NCBI RefSeq assembly: GCF_024199925.1
Contig: NZ_JANADR010000001.1
Span: 1,488,001 to 1,552,000 of the forward strand
Direction: 5' to 3'
Origin: Bradyrhizobium sp. CCGUVB1N3
Lineage (GTDB): Bacteria; Pseudomonadota; Alphaproteobacteria; Rhizobiales; Xanthobacteraceae
Length of the DNA: 64,000 nucleotides
Positions 18,928-27,227 of this stretch are shown here, piece by piece (the first letter of the stretch is position 1; each line of letters starts with the position of its first letter). The notes below the pieces were generated by a model. The model did not search any database. It was not told where the DNA came from and worked only from the letters and a program-made list of their open reading frames with translations. Position numbers and translations under genes: made by a program.

Positions 18928-19479
18928 TCAGCTTCCGCTCTCGATCTTCTTCTTCAGCGCCTCGAGGCCGCCCTTGTAGAGCCCGCTCACCGCCTTCACC
19001 GCGGCCTCGTCGCTCAGTTCCGGCGGCGGGTCGTTGTTGGGGAAGCCGCGATAGAATGCACCGGCCCATTCCAGCTTGGTCTTGCCTTCGGGCGCCGGCG
19101 ACACCGTCAGCGTCGAGGAATAGTTGGTGACCGGCAGCACCTTCACGTCGACTGTCGTGATCCGGTACGAATAGCTCATCATGTCGGGCTCGTATTTGTA
19201 GAGCTCCTCGTCGACGGTGGCGCCGCCCGTGAGCGTCAGCCGGCGCGTCGCGCCGATCTCATTGCCCTTCTCGCCCTCGGTCTTGGTGACGCCCGCGAGC
19301 CAGCTCATGTCCTGGAAATTGCCGATCGCCGCCCAGACCTTGGCCTGCGGCGCGTTGATCTCGATGGATTCCCGCACCTTTTGCCGGGTCGGCCCGTGCG
19401 CCCAGGCTGCCGTCAGGGCCGTCGTCCCCACCGCCAGCGCTGCCACCACGGCCAGCGCCGTCCTCTTCGTCACCCTCAT
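18928..19479 (-). CDS. Secreted SRPBCC-fold protein (MxaD-like)
   Basis: A 183-residue protein with a signal peptide (about 1-27, ending AWA) and an SRPBCC/START-type domain: EINAPQAKVWAAIGNFQDMSWL, then strands through TVSPAPEGKTKLEWAGAFYRG, and a final long helix (AVKAVSGLYKGGLEALKKKI). Exported SRPBCC proteins resemble MxaD, an accessory of methanol oxidation that helps electron transfer to cytochrome c. The following gene encodes a periplasmic propeller with a 2-bp gap, so the two probably form one functional unit. The specific pathway is not shown by the sequence. Confidence 0.78.
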   Translation of the reverse strand: MRVTKRTALAVVAALAVGTTALTAAWAHGPTRQKVRESIEINAPQAKVWAAIGNFQDMSWLAGVTKTEGEKGNEIGATRRLTLTGGATVDEELYKYEPDMMSYSYRITTVDVKVLPVTNYSSTLTVSPAPEGKTKLEWAGAFYRGFPNNDPPPELSDEAAVKAVSGLYKGGLEALKKKIESGS

Positions 19480-19589
19480 GTCGTATCCTCACGTGTGTCG
19501 TTGGTCGTTGCGCGACTGACGCGCGCTGGGGTCATCGTAGCGCATTTTTGGACCGTGGGGAGACCGGTTCGTGGCGTGGCCGTGGCGGG

Positions 19590-20342
19590 TCACTCCCCCA
19601 GCGTCGCCTCCACGAAGCCGCGCGGGTCCGCGCAAAACTCCCGCATCACCCGGTAATGATCGGTCTCTTCCACCGCCACGGGCTCCAGCCCATATTTGCC
19701 CAACCGCAGCAGCCGCGCATTCGGATAGGCCATCAGCATCGGCGCGTGCGTCGCCATGATGACTTGGCAATTGCCGGCGCGATCCATCCGGCGCAGCAGC
19801 TTCAAAAACTCCATCTGCCGCGCCGGCGACAGCGCGGATTCCGGTTCGTCGAAAATGAAGATGCCTTGCCGCTGACAGCGCTCCTCGAAGAACCTCAGAA
19901 AACCTTCACCATGGGAATAGGACAGAAAATCGGGCGGTTCGGTCGAGACCTCGTCGAGATATCTGGCGACGGAGAAGAACGTCTCGGCGCGAAAGAACCA
20001 GCCGTTGGTGATCTTCGGCAACCAGCCGGCGCGGAGCGCGACCGACAGCTCGCCGCCCATGATTTCGCGCGCATTGGAGTGATCGACCGCACTGTACCCT
20101 TTGCCACCTCCGGCATCGTCATAGCCAGCAAGCGCTGCGATGCCTTCCAGGATCGTCGACTTGCCGGTGCCATTCTCGCCGACGATGATGGTGATGGCGG
20201 TCTCGAAGCTCAGATCGAATTCTTCGCTGAAGATCGGAAGGCAGTAGGGATAGGCCTCCCAATCCGGCACCAGGGAGCGGTCCAGCCAGACTCGCCTGAG
20301 ATAGGGTGCAGGCAGCCTGATATCTCGATTTCGCCCACGCAT
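19590..20342 (-). CDS. Orphan AAA/ABC-type ATPase
   Basis: A 250-residue stand-alone ATPase. Walker A is GENGTGKST (about residues 60-68). The ABC-like Q/signature region follows. Walker B IFIFDEPESALSP is followed by a D-loop-like segment and VIMATHAPML with the switch histidine. This is the compact AAA_21/predicted-ATPase form with no partner domain. The start ATG 20342 lies seven bases after AGGAGG; two upstream in-frame ATGs are less well placed. No nuclease or toxin partner is adjacent (SRPBCC on one side, DUF296 on the other), so a defence role is not supported. Function unknown. Confidence 0.8.
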   Translation of the reverse strand: MRGRNRDIRLPAPYLRRVWLDRSLVPDWEAYPYCLPIFSEEFDLSFETAITIIVGENGTGKSTILEGIAALAGYDDAGGGKGYSAVDHSNAREIMGGELSVALRAGWLPKITNGWFFRAETFFSVARYLDEVSTEPPDFLSYSHGEGFLRFFEERCQRQGIFIFDEPESALSPARQMEFLKLLRRMDRAGNCQVIMATHAPMLMAYPNARLLRLGKYGLEPVAVEETDHYRVMREFCADPRGFVEATLGE

Positions 20343-20450
20343 ACCCATTCCTCCTGCCCCGCGCCAAACATGCACCCATGACGGAACATAACAGGAACAA
20401 CTCCTTTGGGGAAGTGGTATCGACCATCAGCCACAAGCCCCGGTGGCGCC

Positions 20451-21311
20451 CTAGTCCAGCGCCTCCAGCACCAGCTCCATGGTCATCAGAACGGGATTGT
20501 CGCCGCGGACCAGGCGGCCCTCGGCGAGGCCGCCGGTGTAGTCGACCAGGGCAACGTCGAGCTGTGCCTCCAGCGCGCCGGAGGCGCCGGGCGCGATTGT
20601 GCCAGCCGTCACGGCCAACTCGGTCGCAAATGGCTCGGTCACGCCGCCATCGGTGAAGCGCGCGCCGATGGTCGAGCCGACGCCGCCATGAATCTTCGCA
20701 CGCGCGATGCCGCGCTCACGGCAGAAGCCTTCGAGCGCCCCGGCAAAGTCCTGGTTTGGCCGCAGCCGCAGTGCGAACGCCCGGCTACTGGTGCGTGCGC
20801 CGGTCGCGCTCGAGGCCACCGGCCCGAACAGCTTGAAGTTGGTCTCGCTGTCGGGCTCCGCCGTGAACATCGCGCCGTCGATGCCGAACGCTGCGACCTC
20901 GAACGGCTCGGCGACAACGGTCTCCTCCGGCAGCATGTGGCCGCCGCTGGCGCGGCCGTCCGCCTCGGTCCAGAGGCCGTGGCAGTGAAAGAACGGCGCG
21001 CCGTCGCGCCTGCCCAGCGTCAGGCTGCCGAGCTTCACCCGCGTCACGCCCTGGGGACGAAAGGTCTCGCTGTAGAATGCGGCGTTCTCGCCAGTCTTCG
21101 ACAGCGCCGGCATCACGTAAGCGAACGGTCCGAGCGCGCCCTGACCGAAGTTGAGCACGCCGCCGGCAAAGCCCTCCGCCGCAAAGCCGCGGCGCGCGGC
21201 TTCCAGCAGCGGCATGCCGGCCTCGAGCCTGAACGCGAAGGCACGCCCCCTCGCCTCTACCCACTGGATACGCTCCGCGACCGGTGCGCCCGGCTGCTTG
21301 ATGCTCCGCAT
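20451..21311 (-). CDS. Duplicated DUF296 (PPC) domain protein
   Basis: A 286-residue protein made of two DUF296/PPC units. The first (about 15-135) has RGRAFAFRLEAGMPLLEA and APFFHCHGLW; the second (about 150-286) has RAFALRLRPNQDFAGALEGF, KIHGGVGSTIGARF and LDVALVDYTG. In plants and bacteria single PPC domains trimerise; the fused double form is less common. ATG 21311 is six bases from a TTG in the same frame and lies nine bases after the stop of the acyl-CoA synthetase gene, so the two are translationally coupled. A role in acyl metabolism is inferred only from this pairing. Confidence 0.78.
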   Translation of the reverse strand: MRSIKQPGAPVAERIQWVEARGRAFAFRLEAGMPLLEAARRGFAAEGFAGGVLNFGQGALGPFAYVMPALSKTGENAAFYSETFRPQGVTRVKLGSLTLGRRDGAPFFHCHGLWTEADGRASGGHMLPEETVVAEPFEVAAFGIDGAMFTAEPDSETNFKLFGPVASSATGARTSSRAFALRLRPNQDFAGALEGFCRERGIARAKIHGGVGSTIGARFTDGGVTEPFATELAVTAGTIAPGASGALEAQLDVALVDYTGGLAEGRLVRGDNPVLMTMELVLEALD

Positions 21312-21320
21312 GATCAACGC

Positions 21321-22925
21321 TCAGCCCGCCTGCTTGTTGTCGAGATCGAGCAGGCCGCGCGCCTCGAGCTCGTCGCGCACCATCCGCTTGGGGATCTTGC
21401 CATAGCCCGACTTCGGCAGCGCCTCCCAGAAGAAGAAGCGCTTCGGCATCTTGTAGCGCGGCACCTTGGGACCGAGGAACGCGGCCATCTCCGCCTCGCT
21501 CACGGGCTTTGCGCCTTCGCGCGCAACGCAGACGGCAACGCCGACCTCGCCCCAGGTCGGATCGGGCACGCCGAGGACGGCGACCTCGCCGACCGCGGGA
21601 TGCGTCAGGATCTTCTCCTCGATCTCACGCGGATAGATGTTTGAGCCGCCGGAGATGTACATGTCGGAGGCGCGTCCCGTGATGTAGACAAAGCCCTCCT
21701 CGTCCATGTGGCCGAGATCGCCGGTGCGGAACCAGCCGTTGCGAAACGCCTTCGCGTTGGCCTCCGGGTTGTCGTAGTAGCCGGCGAACACTGCAGGCCC
21801 GATCACGCAGATCTCGCCGCTCTGGTTGGCCCCAAGCTCACGCCCCTCATCATCCTGGATCGAGACCTGCATGCCCGTGCGCTCGAAACCGCAGGTGCCG
21901 ATCTTGGCGTGCGGACCATCCTCGACATCGTGCAGCGCCGCCGGCAGCACGGTGATGTTGCCGGTGACCTCGCCGAGGCCAAAATACTGCACGATGACCT
22001 TGCCGAGCTTGTTCAGCGCGGTCTTCTGGTCCTCGCGATACATCGGCGCGCCCGCATAGATCACCTGGCGCAGCGAGGAATGGTCGAATTTGTCGACCGC
22101 GGGATGCTCGACCATCATCTTCAGAATCGTCGGCACGGTGAAGAGATTGCTGACGCGATGCGTCTCGATCAGACGGAACACCTCGCCGATGTCGAATTTC
22201 TCCGTCGGCAGCAGCACGGTACGCACGCCGCGCGCGGTCTGCATCAACTGATGCACGCCCGCACCATGCGACAGCGGCGCGACCACGAGCGATGCATCCG
22301 CTTCCGTGGTGCCCGGCGTCAGATCGGCAAGGTGATTGGTGACCACAAAACCCATCTGGCCATGCGTGAGCACGGCCGCCTTGGAACGACCGGTGGTGCC
22401 GGAGGTGAAGAAGAACCAGCAGGGATCGTCATGCTCGACGGCGACGTTCTCGACATCAGCGCCGGCATGATTCCTGATCGCCTCCGCAACGCAGGTCTCG
22501 CCGAACGCGCCGTCACCAATGCGCCAGGTGAACTCCAGCGCGCTACCACCGACGGCTGCGGCATGCTCGGGAAAATCGCCGTGGCACAGGAATCCTTTGG
22601 CACCGGAGGCCTGCGCGAGATAGGCGACCTCGTCCGGCATCAGGCGGAAGTTCGCGGGCACCCAGATCGCGCCGAGCCGGAACGCGGCGAACATCGAGAA
22701 GAACATCTCGTGGCCATTCTTGGAATGGACGAGGATGCGGTCGCCTTTGTTGATGCCGCGCGCGGCAAGCGCAGCGGCAAACGCGGACACCTGCGCGTCG
22801 ATCTCGCGCCAGGTCCAGGATCTCTCGCCCCACACGAAACCCGGCCGCGACCCGTGCCGCCGCGCATTCTGCGTCAGCATGTAAGCGAGGTTCATGACGC
22901 GGCGCGACATCCGCAATGGCTGCAT
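21321..22925 (-). CDS. AMP-forming acyl-CoA synthetase (ANL superfamily)
   Basis: A 534-residue enzyme that activates a carboxylic acid to its CoA thioester via an acyl-adenylate. All core motifs are visible: the P-loop FFTSGTTGRSKAAVLTHG, the adenine loop YFGLGEVTGN, the hinge region GWFRTGDLGHMDEEGFVYITGR, SGGSNIYPREIEE and the C-terminal catalytic lysine in LPKSGYGKIPKRM. The start at ATG 22925 is preceded by AGAGGAAG; an upstream ATG at 22994 would add 23 non-conserved residues. The substrate cannot be read from sequence; the fatty-acid or aromatic-acid classes are possible. It is the first gene of a pair with DUF296. Confidence 0.9.
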   Translation of the reverse strand: MQPLRMSRRVMNLAYMLTQNARRHGSRPGFVWGERSWTWREIDAQVSAFAAALAARGINKGDRILVHSKNGHEMFFSMFAAFRLGAIWVPANFRLMPDEVAYLAQASGAKGFLCHGDFPEHAAAVGGSALEFTWRIGDGAFGETCVAEAIRNHAGADVENVAVEHDDPCWFFFTSGTTGRSKAAVLTHGQMGFVVTNHLADLTPGTTEADASLVVAPLSHGAGVHQLMQTARGVRTVLLPTEKFDIGEVFRLIETHRVSNLFTVPTILKMMVEHPAVDKFDHSSLRQVIYAGAPMYREDQKTALNKLGKVIVQYFGLGEVTGNITVLPAALHDVEDGPHAKIGTCGFERTGMQVSIQDDEGRELGANQSGEICVIGPAVFAGYYDNPEANAKAFRNGWFRTGDLGHMDEEGFVYITGRASDMYISGGSNIYPREIEEKILTHPAVGEVAVLGVPDPTWGEVGVAVCVAREGAKPVSEAEMAAFLGPKVPRYKMPKRFFFWEALPKSGYGKIPKRMVRDELEARGLLDLDNKQAG

Positions 22926-23030
22926 GGGGCTTCCTCTTCGCTGGCGGACGGCGCGCAGGCGGCCCGCTCTTCGCGGCCCATTTATCGCCATCATCAGCGG
23001 CGCCGCAAGGCCGCCCGCCGCAGAGCCCCA

Positions 23031-23531
23031 TTACGGCATCTTGAACGCGAAAGGCGTCGTGGAGATCGCCTTCTCCTTGAAGCAGGACGGCGAGCCGTGC
23101 CCGCCGCAATAGCCGCCATGCAGCTCGAAACGGATGGTGCGCGCAGCGCCCCGCTTCATCGGCATCGGCTTGATCTCGTAGTTCCGGACATAGCCGTCGA
23201 ACACCCGGCGCACATCGCCGTTCGGCAGCGTCACCAGAAGGTTCATGACGCAGCCGCCGGTGCCGCAATAGGCGGTTTCGCTGCCATCGCATTTGGTATC
23301 GCGGAAGTCGACGATGTAATCGTCGCGGCCATCGCCGGTGAGATCGACCTTGCGCACCGTATCCGGCGCAAGGCTCACAGCGCCACCGCCCTGGCTTTGG
23401 CATTCCTGATCAGCGTAGCGCAGCGCCTTCTGCACCTCGCCGGGGTAGTCGGCCGGATTGAACGGCTTTACATCCTCGGCGCGAGCAAGGCCCCCGGCGA
23501 AGAGAACGCAAATCAGGATCAAGAGTCTCAT
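23031..23531 (-). CDS. Small secreted cysteine-containing protein
   Basis: A 166-residue protein with a clear signal peptide (MRLLILICVLFAGGLARA). The mature part has several cysteines (ECQSQ, TKCDGSETAYCGTGGC, GGYCGGHGSPSCF), which suit disulfide bonding in the periplasm. A segment VDLTGDGRDDYIVDF resembles an FG-GAP/calcium-loop-like strand. I do not recognise a named family. ATG 23531 was chosen because the signal peptide starts there; the open frame continues upstream without coding character. It is divergent from the lipoprotein gene with a 95-bp shared promoter region. Confidence 0.75.
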   Translation of the reverse strand: MRLLILICVLFAGGLARAEDVKPFNPADYPGEVQKALRYADQECQSQGGGAVSLAPDTVRKVDLTGDGRDDYIVDFRDTKCDGSETAYCGTGGCVMNLLVTLPNGDVRRVFDGYVRNYEIKPMPMKRGAARTIRFELHGGYCGGHGSPSCFKEKAISTTPFAFKMP

Positions 23532-23626
23532 TCGCCTTGGTCGTCGCAATCGCTTCGATCGTTCAGGGAATCTTAAACATGATCGGCGCAACCTTGATCT
23601 GTCGTTCGCGTACAGAGTTCCGCACC

Positions 23627-23977
23627 ATGTCCAAAGCGCCCGCTCTTCTCCTGTTGTCGCTGGCGCTCGCCGGATGTGCCGCGGCCCCGCAAGCGCGGCT
23701 TGCCTCCGATCCCGCTTTCGCCCCGGCGCGCTATGCCTGGGACGGTGCTGGCGAGGATCCCAATCAGCCAAAGCCAGCGCACCAGGCGCGGAGCGCCGCT
23801 CGAACCAGCCAGGACAAATCGGCTGCGGCACTCCAGCCTTACTCGAAGGAGTGGCAGGCCCAGGACGGACTCGAGGCCGACCAGGAGTCGCAGGTCAAGC
23901 GATCGCTCGTCATCTGCAAGGGCTGCCTGCGGCCGCAAGCTGCGGAGGATTCGCGCCTCGCCAAGGCCGCCGATTGA
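23627..23977 (+). CDS. Small lipoprotein
   Basis: A 116-residue protein starting MSKAPALLLLSLALAGC: a short signal peptide and a good lipobox (ALAGC, Cys17). The mature protein is hydrophilic with no clear fold. It ends with a cysteine-containing motif (VICKGCLRPQAAEDSRL). No family is recognised. The upstream in-frame ATG at 23537 would bury the signal sequence and is rejected. Membrane anchoring is predicted; function unknown. Confidence 0.7.
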   Translation: MSKAPALLLLSLALAGCAAAPQARLASDPAFAPARYAWDGAGEDPNQPKPAHQARSAARTSQDKSAAALQPYSKEWQAQDGLEADQESQVKRSLVICKGCLRPQAAEDSRLAKAAD

Positions 23978-24069
23978 ACCAATCCGCCGCCACAAGACCC
24001 TACTGAGATACACCGCCGGCCGGACATTCCGGTCTATAAGCGCCGGTAGAACCGATCTCAGGACATCCC

Positions 24070-24585
24070 ATGCTCACCCGCCGCACGTTCGTCGCAGCCT
24101 CCCTTCTCGCCACCGTCAATGCGGCCGCCGCGCAGGCCCCCTCGGCCAACGATCCCGCCGCGATCCTGACCGCGATCTACACCCGCGCCGCCAAGGGCAA
24201 GGGCGATGGCGGTGGCGCCTTCATCATCGAGACCAAGGCCGCCAAGGCAAAATATCTCTCGAAATCGCTGGTCGCGCTGTGGGCCAAGGCCGACGCGCAC
24301 ACGCCGAAGGGCGACGTCGGGCCGGTCGATTTCGATCCCGTGACCAACTCGCAGGAACCCGACGTCAAATCGTTCAAGGTGGACACCGGGAAGCTCGAGT
24401 CCGACAAGGCCACTGTCGCGGTGACCATCGTCGGTCACCGCAACGACCGCAAACCCGCCGACCAGGTCGTACGTTATGAGTTCGTGCGCGAGGCCAACAA
24501 CTGGAAGATCGACGACATCAAGGGCTCCTCCGACGGGCAAGCCTGGTCGATCCGCAAGATGCTGACGGACTCGCTAAAGAGCTGA
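24070..24585 (+). CDS. Secreted DUF3828-like protein
   Basis: A 171-residue exported protein. A leader with an early arginine pair (MLTRRTFVAASLLATVNAAAAQ) resembles a short Tat or Sec signal. The mature part has the pattern of DUF3828/NTF2-like proteins: PAAILTAIYTRAAKG, SLVALWAKADA, a hydrophobic strand (KATVAVTIVGHRND), VVRYEFVREANNWKIDDIKG, and a final helix (SIRKMLTDSL). These proteins are uncharacterised. It precedes the GNAT-type gene by 11 bp on the same strand and they may be co-transcribed. Confidence 0.75.
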   Translation: MLTRRTFVAASLLATVNAAAAQAPSANDPAAILTAIYTRAAKGKGDGGGAFIIETKAAKAKYLSKSLVALWAKADAHTPKGDVGPVDFDPVTNSQEPDVKSFKVDTGKLESDKATVAVTIVGHRNDRKPADQVVRYEFVREANNWKIDDIKGSSDGQAWSIRKMLTDSLKS

Positions 24586-24596
24586 CGGGAGACGAC

Positions 24597-24872
24597 ATGA
24601 GCGACGTCATCGACAACAAAGCCCATCACCGCTTCGAGCTCGAAGTGGAGGGCCATCTCGCAACCGAGCATTACAGGCTCGACGGCAACGTCATCACCTT
24701 CGAGCACACGGAGGTGCCGAAAGAGCTCGGCGGCAAGGGCGTCGGCTCAAAGCTGGTGCAAGGCGCGCTCGACCAGGTCCGCGCTTCAGGACTGAGGCTG
24801 ATCCCGCAATGCCCGTTCGTGAAGGCCTGGATCGACAAGCATCCGGACTACGCGGATCTCGTGAAGAGATAA
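24597..24872 (+). CDS. GNAT-fold N-acetyltransferase of the NATD1/YjdJ type
   Basis: A 91-residue minimal GNAT domain. The acetyl-CoA loop is ELGGKGVGSKLVQGALD, and the closing part PQCPFVKAWIDKHPDYADLV is characteristic of the small NATD1-like family. The substrate is unknown. A paralogue of the same length lies at 31032-31307. It is 11 bp downstream of the DUF3828-like gene. Confidence 0.85.
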   Translation: MSDVIDNKAHHRFELEVEGHLATEHYRLDGNVITFEHTEVPKELGGKGVGSKLVQGALDQVRASGLRLIPQCPFVKAWIDKHPDYADLVKR

Positions 24873-24921
24873 GCGAGCGCAGGCCCGCCGATCACGCGAC
24901 GGGCCCGCAAGCATCCACAGC

Positions 24922-25320
24922 CTATTGCCCGTGCTTGAGCATGTCCTGGTCGCTCAGCGCCCAATCCTGCCAGAGTTGGAGGATACCGAGCAGCACCACC
25001 ACCGCGCCAAGGCTCGTGTGGTAGACGCGCAGAAAGCCCTCGCCGGAATAGCCGAGGACATAGGGCGAGACGATGAGCCAGAACCCGACCAGGATCGTCG
25101 CCACCTCCTGCCAGCGCTGCAACGCGACATATTCGAGCTGGCTGAGGCCAAACACGACCAGGCCCACCGCGACCGCGTTCAGGATCACCGCCTGGTGTCC
25201 GACGATCGTCTCATGATCCTGGATGGGAAACCACGGCGACGCAACGATCAGCGCGCCGAGCACCATCCCGCACCAGTCTTCCCATGTTCGATGAGTATTC
25301 AGAAAACCAAAGTCCGACAT
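24922..25320 (-). CDS. SPW-repeat membrane protein
   Basis: A 132-residue integral membrane protein with four hydrophobic segments in two similar halves. Each half carries the family signature: GALIVASPWF in the first and GFWLIVSPYVLG in the second, followed by a glycine-rich helix (NAVAVGLVVFGLSQLE; SLGAVVVLLGILQLW). SPW proteins are uncharacterised and are often found among stress-related genes. The start is preceded by AGGAGG at five bases. It converges on the GNAT gene and marks the left border of the repeat-rich accessory region. Confidence 0.85.
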   Translation of the reverse strand: MSDFGFLNTHRTWEDWCGMVLGALIVASPWFPIQDHETIVGHQAVILNAVAVGLVVFGLSQLEYVALQRWQEVATILVGFWLIVSPYVLGYSGEGFLRVYHTSLGAVVVLLGILQLWQDWALSDQDMLKHGQ

Positions 25321-25428
25321 CGTAACCTCCTACACAAGAGGCATACGTCGGCGGCTGGCGTTCACGACACTCCGAATGTTCAGCGACCCTGCCGGCCGCA
25401 TTCGGGCGTATGTCCTGCAACATGACAT

Positions 25429-25572
25429 GGGAACCGGAAGCACGGTTGCAAGAGCGGACCCGTGGTTTTTTGCCCAGCGAAGCGGCGTTAAGCACGAGGT
25501 CCGCCGTGACCCTGATAGCGGCGCAATAGCTGACCTCGCTAGTGGTCCGAGTTGGACCACAAACGGACTCAT
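25429..25572. repeat. Dispersed intergenic repeat, copy A
   Basis: This block matches 26968-27180. A left part of about 70 bp (from GGGAACCGG through TTTTTTGCCCAGCGAAGC) and a right part of about 70 bp (GATAGCGGCGCAATAG through GTGGTCCGAGTTGG) are shared. The middle differs: copy B has about 70 extra bases. It sits between the SPW gene and the 3' end of the ABC_sub_bind gene. Confidence 0.8.
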
Positions 25573-25586
25573 GCACTGCAGCAAAA

Positions 25587-26555
25587 CTATTCGATCACCT
25601 CGACGGCCTGTGCGAGCAGAGTGGGAGGCACGGTGAGGCCGAGCGCATTCGCGGTCTTACGATTGATGACGAGTTCGAATTTTGTCGGCAGCTCGACAGG
25701 TAGGTCAGACGGCTTGGCGCCTTTGAGGATCTTGTCGACGTGGCCGCCTGCACGAAAAAACAAATCGGCTAAATCGGGGCCGTATGAAATCAATCCACCA
25801 TTGGAGGCGAACAATCGGAATAGATAAATCGCGGGCAGACGATGCTTCGCCGCCAGCTCGGTAACGCGTGGCGCGTTGTTAACGCTCAATGCATCGCCCA
25901 GAATAGTGATTGCATCGGCGTGTTCTGCTGCGGCCGAGGCTAAGGCGATGTCGAGTTCCTCTACTGTGGTCGCCTCTACTATCGGCAGGGCCACGCCTAG
26001 GCTCCGGGCAATTTGGGGTAACTCCTCGGCTACTATCAGCGTGTGACCTGGAGTGCCTGGATTGATGAAGACCGCAATTGTCGAGGCGGTAGGAACCATT
26101 TCCCGCAGAATTTCTATTAATTTGCCAACGAATCCGGGCGCTACGGCCGCGAGACCCGTTATGTTGCCGCCTGGGCGCGACATGCTTTGTATGAGGCCGA
26201 GCCTCTCGGGAAAGGAGACCGCCACGAATACAATCGGAATGCTGGCAGTTGCCGTTTTCAGGGCTGCGGCTGCTGGCGGATTAGGAGCGACGAGCAGATC
26301 GGGGTTGAGAGCCACCAGCTCGGCGGCGAAAGCTGGCAGGCGATCCTCGGAGGGGGAATAACGATACTCGATGATCAGGTTTCTTCCGTCAATCCAGCCA
26401 TGCTTTCGCAGCCCCTCAAGCCACGCTTTTTGAACGGTAGGCTCCACCACGTCCATGGCGAGAAAGCCAACCCGACGACGTGTCCCTTGCGCCAGCGAAC
26501 GCCGTGGCGAAACGAGCAGCGCCGCACTGGCCGCAATGAACTCTCGCCGCTTCAT
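25587..26555 (-). CDS. ABC_sub_bind-family periplasmic binding protein (TrpX/YtrF-type), orphan
   Basis: A 322-residue protein of the ABC_sub_bind family. The signal starts MKRREFIAASAALLVSPRRSLAQ, which has a Tat-like KRREF motif. The body follows the family: RRRVGFLAMD, LVALNPDLLVAPNPPAAAALK, IPIVFVAVSFP, SRPGGNITGLA, KHRLPAIYLFRLF, GGLISYGPDLADLFFRAG, and LPVELPTKFELVINRKTANALGL. ATG 26555 is preferred over GTG 26567 because GAGG lies six bases upstream. No permease or ATPase gene is adjacent. Its base composition is visibly lower in GC than its neighbours, suggesting acquisition. Ligand unknown. Confidence 0.85.
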   Translation of the reverse strand: MKRREFIAASAALLVSPRRSLAQGTRRRVGFLAMDVVEPTVQKAWLEGLRKHGWIDGRNLIIEYRYSPSEDRLPAFAAELVALNPDLLVAPNPPAAAALKTATASIPIVFVAVSFPERLGLIQSMSRPGGNITGLAAVAPGFVGKLIEILREMVPTASTIAVFINPGTPGHTLIVAEELPQIARSLGVALPIVEATTVEELDIALASAAAEHADAITILGDALSVNNAPRVTELAAKHRLPAIYLFRLFASNGGLISYGPDLADLFFRAGGHVDKILKGAKPSDLPVELPTKFELVINRKTANALGLTVPPTLLAQAVEVIE

Positions 26556-26700
26556 TTCGATCCTCACAACGGCTTGAGGACGACGACATCACGCAGAATA
26601 TCACGTCTCGATTGTGGCCGCACTCACGATGGGCGCACTTGTCGCGTCGCAAATGCCGCGCATGCCATAAGACGGCTTCGGGTCAAAATGCGAAGAACAC

Positions 26701-26962
26701 ACGCCCTACAGCGCGCCCAGCTTCTGCAGCGCCTCGCGTGCGGTGGGCAGACCCGGTCGCAACTCCAGCGCCTTGCGGAAATCGGCAATCGCGCCCTGCT
26801 TGTCGCCGAGCCGCATCCTGGCCTGGCCGCGGTTGTTCCAGGAAAACGCATCCGAGGGATCGTATTGCAGCGCCTTGTCGTAGTCGGCAACACCTCCTCT
26901 GTTGTCACCCTGAAAGAGCCGGATCATGCCGCGATTGCGCCAGCCGCGCGCATCGGTTGGAA
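26701..26962 (-). pseudogene. 5'-truncated copy of the TPR gene at 29879-30826
   Basis: These about 260 bp match 29877-30136 with about 15 differences by eye. They encode only the last two repeats (GWRNRGMIRLFQGDNRGG to the stop after LQKLGAL). Homology stops abruptly at about 26962, where repeat copy B begins; no signal peptide or upstream TPRs are present. Although an ATG lies within the junction (frame open to 26990), the product would be a non-exported fragment. Confidence 0.85.
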
Positions 26963-26967
26963 GACGT

Positions 26968-27180
26968 GGGAACCGGCTGCGCGGTTGCAAGAGCGGCCCC
27001 GTGTTTTTTTGCCCAGCGAAGCAGCGTCACGCAAACGACAACCTGCGGGGGCGATCCAACTAAGGCCCTTGCTCATAAGCCCGCGCCGCCGTCAGGGCGC
27101 GTACGAGGTACGCTGTCCCACTGATAGCGGCGCAATAGCGGACCTCACTAGTGGTCCGAGTTGGGCCATGAACGGACCTA
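26968..27180. repeat. Dispersed intergenic repeat, copy B
   Basis: The second copy of the block at 25429-25572, in the same orientation, with an internal insertion of about 70 bp. It joins the truncated TPR copy to the region downstream of the sulfatase. Confidence 0.8.
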
Positions 27181-27227
27181 GCTACTGACGCAAACTCCTG
27201 CCGCCAAGCCGAGAAAGGAAGCACGCC

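Noticed and set aside
19590..20342. Phage-defence role for the orphan AAA ATPase
   Set aside because: No nuclease, reverse transcriptase, toxin or other defence partner is adjacent.
21708..23576. 622-codon plus-strand open frame opposite the acyl-CoA synthetase
   Set aside because: The minus strand has the complete set of ANL motifs; the plus frame is an artefact of high GC.
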